A stretch of DNA of 16,598 nucleotides, taken from the NCBI GenBank assembly GCA_040007195.1, contig JBDTVQ010000114.1, positions 1-16,598 of the forward strand, given 5' to 3'. The position numbers were made by a program, and so were the translations under genes. Shown piece by piece: positions 7,566-12,977 of this stretch. Under the pieces are notes generated by a model. That model saw only the letters and a program-made list of their open reading frames with translations, did no database searches and had not been told where the DNA came from. The DNA is from JAFLBB01 sp040007195. GTDB lineage: Bacteria; Acidobacteriota; Terriglobia; Bryobacterales; Bryobacteraceae. Position 1 is the first letter of the stretch, and the number at the start of each line of letters is the position of its first letter.

Positions 7566-7792
7566 TCGCCGTCGATCCCTACTTTGCGTTTGCTCAGCGG
7601 CGCAAAATCACCGGCATCGACTTTCTTGTTGACCTCACTGAGCAAATGCTCGCCACGGCCGCCGGGGGAGAAGTCTTCGGCCATCTCCCGATCCCATTCG
7701 TCCCACTCCCGGTTCATGAGCCAGGAACGTAATTCGGCTTGCTCGGCTTCGGAGAGCTTGAGGATTTCGTCCTTGAGCGCGTCGATACCCAT
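7562..7792 (-). CDS. Putative antitoxin partner of the RelE/ParE-like toxin
   Basis: 76-aa acidic protein (MGIDALKDEILKLSEAEQAE...). An N-terminal helix with an LSEAEQAELRSWL motif is followed by a Trp/Asp/Glu-rich stretch (REWDEWDREMAEDF) and a charged flexible tail ending in SKRKVGIDGD. This resembles the small antitoxins found before RelE/ParE toxins, but I cannot assign a named antitoxin family. The evidence is mainly position: it is directly upstream of, and overlaps by 4 nt, the toxin-like gene. AAGGAAG precedes the ATG. A DNA-binding domain is not clear. Confidence 0.68.
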   Translation of the reverse strand: MGIDALKDEILKLSEAEQAELRSWLMNREWDEWDREMAEDFSPGGRGEHLLSEVNKKVDAGDFAPLSKRKVGIDGD

Positions 7793-7805
7793 GGCTTCCT
7801 TCAGT

Positions 7806-8072
7806 CTACGCTTTCTTTAGCAGGTCTTCGAGGTGATCGACGACGTCTTTCGATTCCTTGAGGCCCTGGCGCGTGGCCATTCGCATAACCTTGATGGCTT
7901 CGATTTTCTGGCGCTTCTGGATGAGGCGAAGGACTTCGCGCATGGTGGGCTCGTCGACGTTCGCATTGAAGTTCTGGCGGGCCGATTCGAGCATGCGGGC
8001 GAGGGTGCCGGAAGAAACGTCGGCCGCGATCGTGCGAGGCCCTTCGCTGCGGTCTGAGCTGAACCACTTCAT
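7806..8072 (-). CDS. Small protein with ribosomal protein L7/L12 C-terminal-like domain
   Basis: 88 aa from ATG 8072. Residues about 44-87 (MREVLRLIQKRQKIEAIKVM then TRQGLKESKDVVDHLEDLLK) match the L7/L12 C-terminal fold pattern, in particular the helix-turn with K-x-x-A-I-K-x-x-R then G-L-K-E-S/A-K-D-x-V. In L7/L12 this domain recruits translation factors. Here the dimerising N-terminal domain is absent and replaced by a short basic/polar segment, so this is not the ribosomal stalk protein; such stand-alone domains are of unknown function. It lies 26 nt after the YdcF-like gene and 13 nt before the antitoxin, so all four genes may form one operon. A TTG about 30 nt upstream, overlapping the YdcF stop, is an alternative start. 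Confidence 0.75.
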   Translation of the reverse strand: MKWFSSDRSEGPRTIAADVSSGTLARMLESARQNFNANVDEPTMREVLRLIQKRQKIEAIKVMRMATRQGLKESKDVVDHLEDLLKKA

Positions 8073-8098
8073 GATTGTGCCCAGGATGGAATCTTTGC

Positions 8099-8701
8099 TC
8101 AAATCACGACCCCCACAGACCAGAGTATGTACCCTGCGGCTTGGCGCGCGTAGAGCCGCCAGCGGCGCCAATCGTCTTGTACGATTTCCGGACGGGGTGA
8201 ACCATACACTTTGAGGCCGCGGCTTTCCAGCAGCCGCTTCGCACGGAAGATGTGATAGCCGTCGCTGACGACGATGCAAGAGTGGAGGTCCATGCGGTGG
8301 AGGAGTTCGCCAACGGCCAATGCGGAGTGCGCGGTGGATTCGCCTTCCGGCTCGACAATGACGGCTTCGGGCGGAACGCCTCGCTGCGTGAGATAGGCGC
8401 GGCCGACTTCGCCTTCGGTAAAGACGGGGTCGCCGCCGGAGCCGCCGGTGGTGAGAATGCGCGGGGCGAGGTTACGCTCCCAAAGTTCCAGGCCATGTTC
8501 GAGGCGTGCACGCAGGACGGGCGAGGGCTTGCCACTATACTCGGCGGCGCCCATGATCACGATGACGTCGGCGGGGCGCGCTTCGTCGACGCTCGACTGG
8601 CGGGCGATGGCGAAGGTGGTGCGCACGAACCCAGCGGTGAGCAGCACTAGAAGCGCCGCACCGGCGAGCACAAAAACAGGCTGGAGTCGCGAGAATCGCA
8701 A
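8099..8701 (-). CDS. YdcF-like protein (DUF218 family), membrane-anchored
   Basis: 200 aa. An N-terminal hydrophobic segment (about 10-32, VFVLAGAALLVLLTAGFV) acts as membrane anchor or uncleaved signal, followed by the DUF218 domain: DVIVIMGAAEYSGKPSPVL, RILTTGGSGGDP, GVPPEAVIVEPEGESTAHSA, and CIVVSDGYHIFRAKRL. Members such as SanA and ElyC are linked to envelope barrier and peptidoglycan precursor functions; the exact biochemistry is unsettled. The start is TTG at 8701 with GAAGGG 8 nt upstream. It is divergent from the SpoU methyltransferase with only 20 nt between start codons. It probably leads the operon running down to the toxin gene. Confidence 0.88.
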   Translation of the reverse strand: MRFSRLQPVFVLAGAALLVLLTAGFVRTTFAIARQSSVDEARPADVIVIMGAAEYSGKPSPVLRARLEHGLELWERNLAPRILTTGGSGGDPVFTEGEVGRAYLTQRGVPPEAVIVEPEGESTAHSALAVGELLHRMDLHSCIVVSDGYHIFRAKRLLESRGLKVYGSPRPEIVQDDWRRWRLYARQAAGYILWSVGVVI

Positions 8702-8721
8702 GCGCGTTACCCTTCTGCGTT

Positions 8722-9564
8722 ATGATTCAGCATACGACGCCCGGCACGAGCAATTCCCGACTGATCACGAGCGCCAAGAATCCCCTCCTCCGCGAGGTTC
8801 GGCGCGCGCTTACGCGTGGTGATTTGACAGCGGACGGGTGCTGCGTCGCAGAAACGTTCCATCTGTTGGAAGAAGCGATCCGGTCGAATCGCCCGATTCG
8901 CGGAATTCTGGCCGCGCAAAGTGTGAGCGCCGCTGTCGCGTCGCACGTGAAAGGGCTGCATCAGGCGCCCGTGCAGGTGGTGCCCGACGAACTGTTTGAA
9001 GCCTTGGTGACGACGGAATCGGCGCAAGGCGTTTTGGCGTTGGTGGAGCCGCCGGCATGGACCGTGGAGCAGTTGTTTCGCGGGCGATCGCTGGTGGTTG
9101 TACTCGATGGGGTGCAGGATCCGGGTAACGCCGGTACGATTGTGCGTGCCGCAGAAGCTTTTGGGGCAACGGGGGTGATGTTTCTGAAGGGTTCGGTGAG
9201 TCCTTTCAACCCGAAGACGTTGCGAGCCTCAGCCGGTTCGCTCTTCCGCCTACCGTTTTTGCACGCATTGGACGCGGACGTCGCCCGGGCGACTTTGCAG
9301 CAGCACCGCGTGGATGTATACGCGGCGGCACCGAAGGGTGAGAAGGTCTTGCACGAAACGGACCTGACTCGCAAGGCCGCGCTGCTGGTTGGAAGCGAAG
9401 CGCATGGGGTGAGCGCGAAGATGCGCGGCTGCGCGATGGACCTGCGGATTCCGACAGTGGGAGTAGAGTCGCTGAACGCGGCAGTGGCGGCGAGTGTCAT
9501 CCTGTGGGAAGCGGCGCGGCAACGGATGCTGGCCGCTGGGAACCGCATTCGTGAGTCTGTTTGA
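8722..9564 (+). CDS. SpoU/TrmH-family RNA 2'-O-methyltransferase
   Basis: 280 aa, typical length for RlmB/TsnR-like enzymes. An N-terminal substrate-binding domain (about 10-110, ITSAKNPLLREVRRAL, FEALVTTESAQGVLALVEPP) is followed by the SPOUT catalytic domain with its three motifs: DGVQDPGNAGTIVRAAEAFG (Asn136, Arg142), LLVGSEAHGVS (about 222-231), and VGVESLNAAVAASVILWEAA (about 247-266), forming the trefoil-knot SAM site. It methylates a ribose in rRNA or tRNA; the precise nucleotide cannot be told. The ATG lacks a Shine-Dalgarno site and there is little room for a promoter (20 nt to the divergent start). The 3' end overlaps rarA by 14 nt. Confidence 0.92.
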   Translation: MIQHTTPGTSNSRLITSAKNPLLREVRRALTRGDLTADGCCVAETFHLLEEAIRSNRPIRGILAAQSVSAAVASHVKGLHQAPVQVVPDELFEALVTTESAQGVLALVEPPAWTVEQLFRGRSLVVVLDGVQDPGNAGTIVRAAEAFGATGVMFLKGSVSPFNPKTLRASAGSLFRLPFLHALDADVARATLQQHRVDVYAAAPKGEKVLHETDLTRKAALLVGSEAHGVSAKMRGCAMDLRIPTVGVESLNAAVAASVILWEAARQRMLAAGNRIRESV

Positions 9565-10939
9565 TCTGACACCGCCGGGGCGCGAGGAGGGGGCCGAGAG
9601 CTCCCCGGGCTCTGGTTCACCGCGTGGGGGGCGTCCGCTTGCCGAGCGGATGCGGCCGGAAACACTTGCGGATTACATTGGCCAGGAGCACATTCTGGGC
9701 GAGGGCAAGCCCCTGCGGCGCCAGTTGGAGCGCGGGGAATTGACGTCGCTTATTTTGTGGGGTCCCCCCGGCGTGGGGAAGACGACGCTGGCGCGCATTC
9801 TAGCCCGGCAATCGAGCGCGGACTTCGTGCCGTTTTCAGCAGTGATGAGCGGCATCAAGGAAGTGCGAGCGGTGATGGACGAAGCCGTGCGGGCACGCCA
9901 CCTGGGGCGCCGCACATTGATTTTCGTCGATGAGATTCACCGGTTCAACAAGGCGCAGCAGGATGCGTTTCTGCCGTTTGTCGAACGGGGCGATGTGATT
10001 CTCATAGGGGCGACGACGGAGAATCCGAGCTTCGAAATAATCTCGGCGTTGTTGTCGCGGACGCGGGTGTATGCGTTGCGGGCGCTTAACGTTGAAGAGA
10101 CGGTGGTTCTGCTGCGGCGGGCGGTGAACGATACGCAGCACGGGTTGGGCGAGCTGGGACTCATCGTTCCAGACGAGCTGCTGGAGCTGATGGCCTCGCA
10201 TTCCAATGGCGACGCCAGGAGCGCGCTCAACCTGCTGGAGATCGTTGCGGCGGGAGCGCCGTCGGGGACAGTGACGCGGCAGACGGTGGAGGATTCGCTG
10301 CAGCGGAAGGTCCTGCTGTACGACAAGTCGGGCGAGCAGCACTACAACGTTATTTCGGCGCTGCACAAGTCGATCCGGAGTTCGGATGCCGATGCGGCGC
10401 TGTACTGGCTGGCGCGGATGCTGGAATCGGGCGAGGACCGCTTGTACATTGCCCGCCGGTTGATTCGGATGGCGATAGAAGACATTGGGCTGGCCGACCC
10501 GAGGGCGCTGGAGCAGGCGATGGCGGCGCGGGATTGCTTCCACTTTCTTGGGGAGCCGGAAGGCGACCTGGCGCTTGCACAATTGACGCTGTACCTGGCC
10601 GTCGCGCCCAAGTCGGACGCGGCATACACGGCGCTCAGTGCGGCGAGGGAGGCCGTCCGGTCGTCACCCGCCGAGCCGGTGCCGATGCATTTGCGGAACG
10701 CGCCGACAAAGGCGATGAAGGAGTGGGGGTATGGCGAGGGCTACCAACATGCCCATCAGTTTGCCGATGCCCTCGTGAGCATGGATTGCCTACCCCCCTC
10801 ACTGGTGGGGACGCGCTTCTATAACCCGGTACAAAGAGGCCTTGAAATCAAGATCGCGGAGCGCCTAGAACAGATTCGTTCTAAACGCCTTAAGGAACCT
10901 GAAAAAACCTCAGGTGAAGGCCCTACTTATGAGCCGTGA
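9551..10939 (+). CDS. rarA: Replication-associated recombination protein A (RarA/MgsA), AAA+ ATPase
   Basis: 462 aa from GTG 9551. The AAA+ core has PLAERMRPETLADYIGQEH (about 29-47), Walker A GPPGVGKTTL (71-80), Walker B LIFVDEIHRFNKAQQDAFLP (123-142), sensor 1 GATTENPS (153-160) and arginine finger in LLSRTRV. The C-terminal MgsA/WRNIP1-type tetramerisation domain has MAIEDIGLADPRAL, FHFLGEPEGDLALAQLTLYL and PLRNAPT-like MHLRNAPTKAMKEWGYG. RarA acts at stalled replication forks with SSB and RecA. The start is chosen because VSLFDLTPPG is the usual N-terminus and GGGA lies upstream; the frame stays open further into the methyltransferase gene but that part is a shadow. It overlaps the upstream gene by 14 nt and the convergent RidA gene by 17 nt. 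Confidence 0.96.
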   Translation: MSLFDLTPPGREEGAESSPGSGSPRGGRPLAERMRPETLADYIGQEHILGEGKPLRRQLERGELTSLILWGPPGVGKTTLARILARQSSADFVPFSAVMSGIKEVRAVMDEAVRARHLGRRTLIFVDEIHRFNKAQQDAFLPFVERGDVILIGATTENPSFEIISALLSRTRVYALRALNVEETVVLLRRAVNDTQHGLGELGLIVPDELLELMASHSNGDARSALNLLEIVAAGAPSGTVTRQTVEDSLQRKVLLYDKSGEQHYNVISALHKSIRSSDADAALYWLARMLESGEDRLYIARRLIRMAIEDIGLADPRALEQAMAARDCFHFLGEPEGDLALAQLTLYLAVAPKSDAAYTALSAAREAVRSSPAEPVPMHLRNAPTKAMKEWGYGEGYQHAHQFADALVSMDCLPPSLVGTRFYNPVQRGLEIKIAERLEQIRSKRLKEPEKTSGEGPTYEP

Positions 10940-11357
10940 CGCTGATCTCGATCCGGGCGGTGCCGACGAGCTTTGCCACACCCACCGTGGCGCGCGCGGG
11001 ACGGGGTTCGGGGAAGAATTTGGTATAGACCGCGTTCATCCGCGGAAACAGTTCCATATCAGTCATATAGACCTGAACGGTCACGGCGTCTTCAAAGCCC
11101 ATTCCGGCCTCTTTGAGGATGATGCCGATGTTCTTCAGGCAGGTCTCGACCTCGGCTTCAAACGCTTCAGGATACTTATTGGTGGCGAGGTCGCGGCCTA
11201 CCTGGCCTGCTACGTAAAGGGTTCCACCGGCGAGAATGCCGGGCGAGAAGGGTCCGCCGTTGGGAAACTCTTTAGGTTGAATGGGTTTCTTTTCGGCGTG
11301 AAGGGTGGCGACCGAGCAGGCGGCCATGAGAAGAGAGGCGAGGATCGCGTTGCGCAT
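10923..11357 (-). CDS. Exported RidA-family (YjgF/YER057c) protein
   Basis: 144 aa. Residues 1-21 (MRNAILASLLMAACSVATLHA) look like a signal peptide, probably cut before EKKP; an alternative reading is a lipoprotein with Cys14. The mature part is a full RidA domain: FSPGILAGGTLYVAGQVG, TCLKNIGIILKEAGMGFEDAVTVQVYMTDM, NAVYTKFFPEPRPARATVGVAKL, RIEISVTAHK. Cytoplasmic RidA deaminates reactive enamine/imine intermediates using a conserved Arg, here Arg122 in PARATVGV, with Glu137 near the end. Export of this fold is less common and its periplasmic role is unknown. Its 3' end overlaps rarA's by 17 nt, convergent. No strong ribosome site precedes the ATG. Confidence 0.9.
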   Translation of the reverse strand: MRNAILASLLMAACSVATLHAEKKPIQPKEFPNGGPFSPGILAGGTLYVAGQVGRDLATNKYPEAFEAEVETCLKNIGIILKEAGMGFEDAVTVQVYMTDMELFPRMNAVYTKFFPEPRPARATVGVAKLVGTARIEISVTAHK

Positions 11358-11380
11358 AACAGGTATCTTAACGCGCGAAT

Positions 11381-11398
11381 AGTACCTTCGGGGGTACT
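11381..11398. promoter_or_regulatory. Inverted repeat upstream of the exported RidA gene
   Basis: AGTACC-TTCGGG-GGTACT: 6-bp perfect arms with a 6-nt spacer, 24 nt upstream of the RidA-like ATG, on the promoter side. A weak -10-like TAAGAT (minus strand, 11370-11365) lies between it and the ATG. It is a possible operator, but arms of this length can occur by chance. Confidence 0.35.
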
Positions 11399-11573
11399 TT
11401 CGTCCCGACGAGGGGGGAGCTTGGTACCACCGAGAAATCCAATCTTCTTACCATTGTTTGCGGGATCGCCTGGCAGCAGAATAGCAATGTCAGGCGGAGA
11501 TCGCAAAGCAACAGAGCGATCCCGACCACGTTTACCTAGACGCCACATCCTAGGAAGATTACGGGAGGCTCTC

Positions 11574-11813
11574 TTGCAGTTCACAACCACATCAAGCGAC
11601 CGGAGGGTATCGAGCCGGTTTCCGATCGAGCGCGAAGTGAAATATCGCGTTCTCAACAAGAAAGGAAGCCAGGAGCAGGGTGGCGGACGTACGCTGAACA
11701 TCTCCAGCTCTGGCATTCTATTCACAACCGAGCACGTTTTGTTGCCCGAGATTAACCACTACGAATTCCGTACCCAGGGGCAGAAGGCGGCGCTCGCCCA
11801 AAACCCGAACTAA
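11574..11813 (+). CDS. PilZ-domain protein, apparently shortened by a central deletion
   Basis: 79 aa from TTG 11574, chosen because GGGAGG lies 5 nt upstream; an ATG at 11487 in the same frame would add 29 unlikely residues. The c-di-GMP-binding motifs of PilZ are present: RxxxR at Arg11-Arg15 (RVSSR) and NISSSG at 42-47. After FTTEHVLLP the sequence goes straight to EINHYEFRTQ (about 60-68), which resembles the C-terminal end of acidobacterial PilZ proteins (which, from memory, end in xYEFRT). About 35 residues of the central beta-barrel would then be missing, in frame. PilZ domains normally need about 100 residues, so this one may not fold or bind c-di-GMP. A terminator follows. It could be a decaying gene. 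Confidence 0.65.
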   Translation: MQFTTTSSDRRVSSRFPIEREVKYRVLNKKGSQEQGGGRTLNISSSGILFTTEHVLLPEINHYEFRTQGQKAALAQNPN

Positions 11814-11854
11814 CGACTCATCGACTACTCAACTCAGTGACTTGCTGCAAAAGG

Positions 11855-11879
11855 GCCTCCCGGCTTGGGAGGCTTTTTT
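11855..11879 (+). terminator. Rho-independent terminator after the PilZ gene
   Basis: GCCTCCC-GGCTT-GGGAGGC stem-loop (7-bp perfect GC-rich stem, 5-nt loop) followed by TTTTTT, starting 41 nt after the PilZ stop. On the minus strand the stem is followed by CCTTTT, so it may also work weakly for the gene reading towards it. Confidence 0.9.
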
Positions 11880-11885
11880 GCGTGT

Positions 11886-11908
11886 GTGTCTCGAAGCAGA
11901 CACCTTTT
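11886..11908 (+). terminator. Second hairpin with T-tract (tandem terminator candidate)
   Basis: GTGTCT-CGAAGC-AGACAC followed by CTTTT, 7 nt after the first terminator. It is weaker (6-bp stem, short T-tract) and could be a back-up terminator or chance. Confidence 0.45.
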
Positions 11909-11921
11909 AAGGCATTTCGGG

Positions 11922-12311
11922 TTACTTGAAGATGTCCGCGACGGCGTCGTCCCACGGCAGCACTTGCCAATCCTTACCACTCCCGGCGGTCGGCGGGTAA
12001 TTTGTTCGGCAGAATGCTTGTTTGGATGAAAAGTTGAACACTGCGTGCGGGTACCCGTTGATCAAGAGTGCCTACTTCCAACCGTCTGCGGGCCAGAAAA
12101 TTTCGACTTCGGAGTCCCGATGCCGGTCTGTCACGTTCTCTACCGTGTAGATATGGACTGCCGCAACGATCCGTTCCTCTTGGCGAAGATCCAGGGCGTA
12201 AAAGTATCCAGTCTCCGAATCGTCTTCAAATACGGTGGCCAGCGGCTCGCACACCGATTCTGACGACACGAAAGTTTCCTCACCGACTCTAAGAATTTGC
12301 CGCTCGGTCAT
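11922..12311 (-). pseudogene. DUF2251-like gene interrupted by an in-frame TAG
   Basis: The frame runs 79 codons from ATG 12311 (MTERQILRVGEETFVSSESV, then DDSETGYFYALDLRQEERIVAAVHIYTVENVTDRHRDSEVEIFWPADGWK), meets TAG at 12074-12072, and continues in the same frame for 49 sense codons (ALLINGYPHAVFNFSSKQAF, DWQVLPWDDAVADIFK) to TAA at 11924-11922. The post-stop part keeps clear coding character and is what I recall of this family's C-terminus, so a single nonsense change interrupts one gene of 129 codons. From memory the layout matches DUF2251 proteins, of unknown function. Either it is a pseudogene or, less likely, TAG is read through. No convincing ribosome site was seen. It is divergent from brnT. 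Confidence 0.75.
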
Positions 12312-12355
12312 GCCTGTCTGGTTGCGTCAATTGTATCAGCGTTTCGAGCGGAGAA

Positions 12356-12383
12356 TTACATAGTTGTATTGGCTATAATGTAA
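12356..12383. promoter_or_regulatory. Inverted repeat overlapping the brnTA -10 box (candidate BrnA operator)
   Basis: TTACAT at 12356-12361 and ATGTAA at 12378-12383 form 6-bp perfect arms around 16 nt; the right arm overlaps the TATAAT box. BrnA antitoxins are known to repress their own promoter, so a palindromic site here is expected. AT-rich arms of this length can arise by chance. Confidence 0.45.
12374..12379 (+). promoter_or_regulatory. -10 box (perfect TATAAT) of the brnTA operon
   Basis: Exact consensus, ending 10 nt before the brnT ATG at 12390, so the transcript would start at the ATG or up to about 4 nt before it. No Shine-Dalgarno site is present. No good -35 is seen at the proper distance. 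Confidence 0.7.
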
Positions 12384-12389
12384 ATACGC

Positions 12390-12677
12390 ATGCGCGTTGA
12401 ATGGGATCAAAAGAAGAATGTCTCGAATCAGATCAAGCACGGCATCGATTTTGAGACGGCCAAACTGGTTTTTGACGATCCCTATTGCGTGAATTTTGTG
12501 GAACGGGTCACGGATGGCGAGGAACGATGGCATGCGATCGGATTGATCGAGGATGTGATCGTGGTAGTCGTCGTCCACACCTACGAGGAAAAAAACTCGG
12601 AAGAGGTTATCCGCATCATCTCTGCCCGTTCCGCGACCCGGCGAGAAAGGAACCTATATGCCGAAGCTATCGGATGA
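12390..12677 (+). CDS. brnT: BrnT family toxin (type II toxin-antitoxin)
   Basis: 95 aa. It shows the BrnT pattern from end to end: VEWDQKKNVSNQIKHGIDFETAKLVFDDPYC, then VTDGEERWHAIGLIEDVIVVVVVHTYE, then EEVIRIISARSATRRERNLY. BrnT is a RelE-fold ribonuclease that blocks translation and is neutralised by BrnA. The order toxin then antitoxin is the normal one for brnTA and opposite to most type II systems. It overlaps brnA by 20 nt. A perfect TATAAT box just before the ATG, and no ribosome site, suggest leaderless or near-leaderless translation. Confidence 0.93.
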   Translation: MRVEWDQKKNVSNQIKHGIDFETAKLVFDDPYCVNFVERVTDGEERWHAIGLIEDVIVVVVVHTYEEKNSEEVIRIISARSATRRERNLYAEAIG

Positions 12678-12918
12678 GAAGCGAAAGGAACTGCGGAAGC
12701 TCGCTGCGCGTCCCGACCGAGAGATCGATTTGTCGGATATCCCCGAGATTCGTGAGATTCCTTCGGACGCGGTGATCGGGAAGTTCTATCGGCCCAAAAA
12801 GACGACAGTCACGATTCGGCTCGATTCGGACGTGGTGGCGTGGATGAAGTCCTCGGGAGACGGTTATCAGACGAGGATTAATGCGTATCTTCGCCAACTG
12901 ATGCAACAACACCGTTAG
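12658..12918 (+). CDS. brnA: BrnA family antitoxin
   Basis: 86 aa. The N-terminal part is a charged helix with an acidic segment (DREIDLSDIPEIREI) for toxin binding; the C-terminal part is the BrnA ribbon-helix-helix-like DNA-binding domain, KKTTVTIRLDSDVVAWMKSS followed by GDGYQTRINAYLRQLMQQ. It should neutralise BrnT and repress the operon. It starts 20 nt inside brnT, so both proteins come from one message. No terminator is obvious in the 59 nt before the convergent gene. Confidence 0.93.
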   Translation: MPKLSDEKRKELRKLAARPDREIDLSDIPEIREIPSDAVIGKFYRPKKTTVTIRLDSDVVAWMKSSGDGYQTRINAYLRQLMQQHR

Positions 12919-12977
12919 CGAAAAAGGTCTGGATGTCGGCGGCGGCGCCCTCTTTTGGCTCCGGCCATCGGACCGCT

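Noticed and set aside
8073..8279. Longer upstream frame for the L7/L12-like protein
   Set aside because: The extra 69 residues are an out-of-frame reading of the YdcF-like gene; a normal ATG lies at 8072.
9494..9550. Upstream extension of rarA
   Set aside because: It lies within the methyltransferase motif 3 coding region; the family N-terminus begins at GTG 9551.
10897..10915. ACCTGA/TCAGGT hairpin at the end of rarA
   Set aside because: It has 6-bp arms with no T-tract after the stem in either direction (the T/A run is in the loop), inside coding sequence; not a credible terminator.
11467..11496. CGCCTG/CAGGCG inverted repeat upstream of pilZ
   Set aside because: Short arms with an 18-nt spacer in GC-rich DNA and no promoter context; likely chance.
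10914..11573. Long plus-strand frame leading into the PilZ gene
   Set aside because: It is antisense to the RidA-family gene in its first part; only the section after 11574 has domain motifs and a ribosome site.
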